From contig CAMYUW010000025.1 in the NCBI GenBank assembly GCA_947302275.1, positions 1 to 37,106 on the forward strand: a DNA stretch of 37,106 bases. The letters run 5' to 3'. Made by a program: the position numbers and the translations under genes. The notes beneath the pieces were generated by a model, which saw only the letters and a list, made by a program, of their open reading frames with translations, did not search any database and had not been told where the DNA came from. Below are positions 33,727 to 37,106 of this stretch, piece after piece (positions within the stretch are counted from its first letter, which is position 1; every line of letters starts with the position of its first letter). Source of the DNA: an uncultured Prevotellaceae bacterium. Lineage in GTDB: Bacteria; Bacteroidota; Bacteroidia; Bacteroidales; Muribaculaceae.

Positions 33727-34968
33727 CTAGTTGACTGTGGCGAAACGGTAAACGATACCCAAGCTGAGGATTTCCTTGAACTGCCAGTAGTTCCAGTCCA
33801 CGTCACGGGCACGTGAGCGGTCAAATCTCAGATGGGTGAACAACTGGGTCGTCAAATACTTGCCGATGGACAGGTCGAGCGTATTCTCCCAGTCGCCCTG
33901 TACATACTGGTAGTTGGTGAACATATAGAGCCTGGAGGTGAGCATCACGCTGGGGTTGAAGCGCCACAGGAGCTTGGCCTCGAAGTTGCTACCGAAGGCA
34001 CTCTTGCTGTGCTTGCCCGCATCGATGCCGAAACGTGTCGGATCGATATCAGTAATGTTGCGGCAATACTTCAGGTTATAGGAAAGCGGCGCGATGGCCA
34101 GGGTGAACATGCGGTCGTCGGCCTTCTTGTAGTTATAGGTCATACCGAGACCGATGTTGAGCTCGGCGGGCGAGAGGAAAGCAGCGGTCATCGTGCGGGT
34201 ATTCACCTTGTAGTTGTTCAGGAACTGGGTGGTGAACTGCAGCATGGCGCTGTAGTACCAGTTCTTGACCGCCTTGTAACCTAACTGTGAGGTAAACAGG
34301 AAGTTATCCTCGTTGATGAGGTACTTGCGGATGCTGTCGCCATGAGTTGTAGCAATGCCCAGCTTATAGGACAAGGCATTGTTAAACAGCCAGTTGGGAT
34401 GCAAGTCCTGATTCAGATTGCAATTCCAGTTGATGCTTCCGAGCAGGGCCAGGTTATTCTCACCGCCCTGATACCAGTTGCCGCTGATGTAGGCCTGGGT
34501 GAACTGGAGCGAAGCGTTGAACACATGCAGCCAGTGGTGGATGGGCACGGGCGGCGTGTCGGGCGGTGTGACATCCTCGACGACCACCTGGGCCGGGGCG
34601 ATGGTGAGCATGCCCTGACGGGGGTCACTGGGGATGACACCCTCGGGAGGGGCCTCGGGCAAGCGGTTGGCGTTATAAGCCACCAGCTGCGGGTGATCGA
34701 TCATGGCGCGCTGGCGCGTCTGGCGGGTACGGCTGGAGTTGGTCATGGCCTCCTGCAGCCAGCCATCGCCGGCATCGAGGGCGTAGAGTTCTGTACCCTT
34801 ATCGGCATGTGCCGCCGGCTGGACGTCGTAGTTGTCAAACACAAGAGGAGCGTAGAGCATACTGGGCTCCACATCGGGCCGGTCGCTCTGTTCGGCGGCC
34901 ATGGTCAGGCTCATAGCCAGCATTGCGGCAAGGGCCAGACACGATTTCAGTGTAGTCATCTTTCTCAT
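33727..34968 (-). CDS. DUF3078 domain outer-membrane beta-barrel protein
   Basis: The product of 413 aa has a signal peptide (residues 1-25), a Pro-rich linker region near residues 100-145 (VTPPDTPPVPIHHW), and then alternating beta strands from about residue 145 to the C-terminus, with aromatic girdles and a terminal GIVYRFATVN. Segments such as FTQAYISGNWYQGGENNLAL and WYYSAMLQFTTQFLNNY are characteristic of DUF3078. The family is found in Bacteroidota, and its function is unknown; it is predicted to be an outer-membrane porin-like barrel. Start at the ATG 34966-34968; an ATG three codons later is possible. Confidence 0.88.
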   Translation of the reverse strand: MRKMTTLKSCLALAAMLAMSLTMAAEQSDRPDVEPSMLYAPLVFDNYDVQPAAHADKGTELYALDAGDGWLQEAMTNSSRTRQTRQRAMIDHPQLVAYNANRLPEAPPEGVIPSDPRQGMLTIAPAQVVVEDVTPPDTPPVPIHHWLHVFNASLQFTQAYISGNWYQGGENNLALLGSINWNCNLNQDLHPNWLFNNALSYKLGIATTHGDSIRKYLINEDNFLFTSQLGYKAVKNWYYSAMLQFTTQFLNNYKVNTRTMTAAFLSPAELNIGLGMTYNYKKADDRMFTLAIAPLSYNLKYCRNITDIDPTRFGIDAGKHSKSAFGSNFEAKLLWRFNPSVMLTSRLYMFTNYQYVQGDWENTLDLSIGKYLTTQLFTHLRFDRSRARDVDWNYWQFKEILSLGIVYRFATVN

Positions 34969-35005
34969 TGGGATTTATCGGTTTTTTAGTGTTGTTCGTG
35001 ATTGG

Positions 35006-35614
35006 TTACGCGTCGTAGAGTTTCTCTTTTCTGGCAGGACGCTGTTGCTCACGTTGCTGCTTTTTCTTCTCCTGATCAGCCTTGTACTTGGGCTGCACCT
35101 TCTGGTGCTTGGGCTCGTGGTTAGGCTGTTTGGACTTGTTCTCGGCAAAGCTCTTGATCATGTCCTCGACAATCTCGCGGTTACCGTACAGGTAGTTGAC
35201 CGTGACCTCGATGATGAGGTTCTGGTGCTTGGAGACGATGTCGGCGATGATGGCTCTCGACCCGTCGGGCATGGTGCCGTCGATGCTGTAGGTCTTCTTG
35301 AAGCCCTTGACCTTTATTTTGCCGTCATGCAGGTCATACATGTTGTAACCCAACGCTTTGCGTTGCAGATTCTCGGTGAGGAGCTTCTTCTCGTTGCCCT
35401 TGTCCTGACTGTAGAGCTGCACGGTCATCACCATGTCTTCCCACTGGATTTCAAAGCGTGTGTTGCTGTTAAAGACAACAAAGCCGTTCTCGGGCGTCTC
35501 AAACGAGAGGTCGTATCGGCTCCAATTATAGACGGTCGCTGCAGCCTGGTCAGCGCTGAAGAGCGCCACGAGCAACAGCGATATCAATGTTATGATTCTC
35601 AATACTTTATTCAT
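35006..35614 (-). CDS. Hypothetical secreted protein with basic C-terminal tail
   Basis: The 202-aa product has a signal peptide (MNKVLRIITLISLLLVALFS) and a globular part to about residue 160 rich in beta motifs (YDLSFETPENGFVVFNS, MVMTVQLYSQDKG, YLYGNREIVEDMIKSFAENK). The last 40 residues are low-complexity Lys/Gln/Arg/Glu (EKKKQQREQQRPARKEK), a tail that could bind nucleic acid or acidic polymers. No family is recognised. It lies between the GH25 gene and the DUF3078 gene with gaps of 21 and 37 bp, so it is part of the same operon. Confidence 0.8.
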   Translation of the reverse strand: MNKVLRIITLISLLLVALFSADQAAATVYNWSRYDLSFETPENGFVVFNSNTRFEIQWEDMVMTVQLYSQDKGNEKKLLTENLQRKALGYNMYDLHDGKIKVKGFKKTYSIDGTMPDGSRAIIADIVSKHQNLIIEVTVNYLYGNREIVEDMIKSFAENKSKQPNHEPKHQKVQPKYKADQEKKKQQREQQRPARKEKLYDA

Positions 35615-35635
35615 CGTTGCGGGAGTTAATTGGGA

Positions 35636-36397
35636 TTATTTCGGTTGTTTCACTTGATCCAGGTAGCTGTGCCACTGACTTCGGCTGCCGCGAAAGACGT
35701 TGAGGTCCACGTCGCTCTTGACTCCCGACACCTTCCCCTCGAAGCTGTACTGCTGGAAGCTGTGCGGCAGGTTGGGCAAGAGGTCAGGGCTGGTGAACGA
35801 GCAGAGCCACAGGTCGCAGTCGCCCAGCATCCCCTTATAGTACTTGTCATAACCATCCTTGTTGGTATAGATCATGACGTCATAGCCCTTGTCCTGGAGG
35901 ATGCCTATCATCTCCATGACGCGTTCCAGGGCGGTGGCCCGACTGATGGTGGCGCCGTTGCCCCAATCGTCCTCCAGGTCGATGACCAGCGGCAGGTCGA
36001 AGTGCCTATTGCCGACGACCCCCAGGAAATTGTCGGCCTGTTCGCGTCCAGTGCGGTTCTTACGGAAGAAGTGGTAGGCGCCGACCTTCAACCCCGCTTC
36101 CACTGCCCGCTGGTAATTCTCGGCAAACGCCTCGTCCCTGTAGGTCTTGCCCTCGCTGGCTTTGATAAACACGAACTGGTAATCATCGTCACGCACAAGG
36201 TTGAAGTCGATGTCGCCGTTGTGCTTCGAGATGTCGATGCCCGCAATGGGGTAACGGAAGCGGTCCACGGTGACCGAGTGCGGCAGCACATAGCGCAGAC
36301 CCAAGTAGGCGCCCATAGCCAAAACAAGTGCTGCTGCCCCCAGCAGGAGCAGCCACTTGATGTAGTCGGGTCGTGTAGGCACTCGGTTTTTCCCCAT
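35636..36397 (-). CDS. GH25 lysozyme-like protein, membrane-anchored
   Basis: The 253-aa product begins with a cytoplasmic stub and one membrane segment (residues about 15-36), so it is anchored in the inner membrane and faces the periplasm. The GH25 domain follows: AGIDISKHNGDIDF with Asp55, FIKASEGKTYRDEAF, AYHFFRKN, and the catalytic D-x-E motif LVIDLEDDWGN with Asp140 and Glu142. GH25 enzymes are N-acetylmuramidases that cut peptidoglycan. It lies 19 bp after the TM2 gene. A role in cell-wall remodelling is likely; an antibacterial role is less likely because no secretion route or immunity gene is seen. Confidence 0.92.
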   Translation of the reverse strand: MGKNRVPTRPDYIKWLLLLGAAALVLAMGAYLGLRYVLPHSVTVDRFRYPIAGIDISKHNGDIDFNLVRDDDYQFVFIKASEGKTYRDEAFAENYQRAVEAGLKVGAYHFFRKNRTGREQADNFLGVVGNRHFDLPLVIDLEDDWGNGATISRATALERVMEMIGILQDKGYDVMIYTNKDGYDKYYKGMLGDCDLWLCSFTSPDLLPNLPHSFQQYSFEGKVSGVKSDVDLNVFRGSRSQWHSYLDQVKQPK

Positions 36398-36416
36398 AGG
36401 CAGTCTCGTTTAGTTG

Positions 36417-36869
36417 CTAGAATAGCGGGAAATTGCTGGGAGAGTTCACCCACTTGAACTCAAATTCCTCCTGTGTGGACGTGAAGAAGAGTACGCCCTG
36501 GATAATCGAGACAATCGTGGTGATTGTTGCCAGGATACCGCACGAGAGGATAGCGACGAGCAAGAACAAAACGCCTGCCGAGGTCTTACCGATGTAGAAG
36601 TAGTGCAGTCCGCACCAACCCAAGAGGATGGCCAGCAGTCCGGCGATGCCACGGCTCTTGCCCGAGGGGCCGTTGTTGAACACGCTGTCGATTGCGGCGG
36701 CAGCGCGCTGCTGGTTATAGAAGTCCTGCCAGCGGTTTTGTTCCTGTTCACTGTAGGACACGTTGGTCTCGGCACCGCAGTAGGGGCACTTCACGCGATT
36801 AACCTTCTCTTGAGTGCTATACTGTTTCCCGCACTCAGGGCAATTGTGGATGTACATATTCTTATTCAT
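36417..36869 (-). CDS. TM2-domain protein with N-terminal zinc ribbon
   Basis: The 150-aa product starts with a zinc ribbon (C10-P-E-C13 and C28-P-Y-C31), then a linker and a TM2 domain with two membrane segments near residues 73-128 (GIAGLLAILLGWCGLHYFYI and GVLFLLVAILSCGILATITT). TM2 domains include the G-x-H-x-F-Y-x-G pattern, here GLHYFYIGKTSAG. It is probably an inner-membrane protein with a cytoplasmic zinc ribbon. Function unknown. It is the first gene of the seven-gene minus-strand run; no clear promoter was found upstream. Confidence 0.88.
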   Translation of the reverse strand: MNKNMYIHNCPECGKQYSTQEKVNRVKCPYCGAETNVSYSEQEQNRWQDFYNQQRAAAAIDSVFNNGPSGKSRGIAGLLAILLGWCGLHYFYIGKTSAGVLFLLVAILSCGILATITTIVSIIQGVLFFTSTQEEFEFKWVNSPSNFPLF

Positions 36870-36994
36870 TTAATGGTTGATAATTACATCTATTAGACGC
36901 AGCGCGAAACAGAAAAGTTGCAATTACCGTACCAATTTTTCAAGATACCTACAGCTTACTCATGCTAAGTCGCTAAGTTTCTTATTTTTTTGCT

Positions 36995-37044
36995 GGCTTC
37001 GCCGAACTGCAAGGTTCTCGCACGCTTCGCGATATAACAAAGCC
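36995..37044. repeat. Hairpin repeat related to the element at 7972-7998
   Basis: Outer arms GGCTT (36995-36999) and AAGCC (37040-37044) enclose a GAAC/GTTC hairpin and a CGC/GCG-rich part. The part 37016-37043 aligns with the reverse complement of 7972-7998 (21 of 28 positions). It lies downstream of a gene on the minus strand. Confidence 0.5.
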
Positions 37045-37053
37045 TTAAAAATA

Positions 37054-37106
37054 TCAACGGCGCTTGCCCTTAGCCTGCTGACGCTGCTGCTGTTGCTGCA
37101 TCTTTT
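37054..37106 (-). CDS. C-terminal end of an unidentified gene (partial)
   Basis: The minus strand carries an open frame that enters at the window edge and ends at TGA (37056-37054). It reads KMQQQQQRQQAKGKRR, a Gln-rich and basic tail. Such tails occur on several membrane and ribosome-associated proteins. Seventeen codons are too few to name it or be sure of it. Confidence 0.4.
   Translation of the reverse strand, partial: KMQQQQQRQQAKGKRR

Noticed and set aside
1..37106. CRISPR array, insertion sequence, prophage or integrase
   Set aside because: No regularly spaced repeats of 25-40 nt, no transposase or integrase, and no phage structural genes were seen. The repeats found are short intergenic strings.

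Overview
The window looks like a chromosomal segment of a gut or rumen type Bacteroidales bacterium (Bacteroidota). Evidence: a SusC/SusD pair, several lipoproteins with S-x-C lipoboxes, GldE, DUF3078 and C69 dipeptidase genes, class II aldolase, and promoters of the Bacteroidota type (TTTG or TTG, 19-20 nt, TAnnTTTG). Many secreted proteins end in dockerin-like repeats, which would fit Muribaculaceae, Prevotellaceae or a related uncultured family. The family cannot be fixed from sequence reading alone.

Layout. 1-7936 (+): surface nutrient-uptake operon: SusC (5' end outside the window), SusD, an unrecognised lipoprotein and a PKD-domain lipoprotein. 8046-17490 (+): secreted protein cluster: a GHL10-type glycoside hydrolase with a C-terminal dockerin, a CotH-kinase lipoprotein, two tandem paralogous dockerin proteins and a NAGPA-type phosphodiester glycosidase with a dockerin. 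17528-18280 (+): cutC. 18285-21705 (-): EamA transporter, GH53 endo-galactanase, tRNA-Pro(GGG) and class II fructose-bisphosphate aldolase. 22012-23838 (+): a fifth dockerin protein with two internal beta-sandwich repeats, followed by a strong terminator. 24017-27531 (+): speA, truA, rplU, rpmA. 27635-30575 (-): YkvA-like protein, gldE, TraB/GumN-like protein. 30869-36869 (-): a closely packed run of seven envelope genes (TM2 protein, GH25 lysozyme-like protein, secreted protein, DUF3078 barrel, two secreted proteins, C69 dipeptidase). A short C-terminal gene fragment lies at the right edge.

How the parts may work together. SusC/SusD and the two lipoproteins form a surface uptake complex without a canonical glycosidase inside the operon. 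The genes after it encode secreted enzymes and propeller-like proteins that share one dockerin signature (D-x-N-x-D then I-A-D), although no cohesin is visible. A CotH kinase next to a phosphodiester glycosidase raises the possibility of phosphorylated surface or target glycans. This is inference.

The intergenic regions hold well-formed promoters and terminators, a possible small RNA between TraB and C69, a 28-bp perfect palindrome, two related hairpin elements at 7972-7998 and 37016-37043, and several families of short AT-rich micro-repeats.
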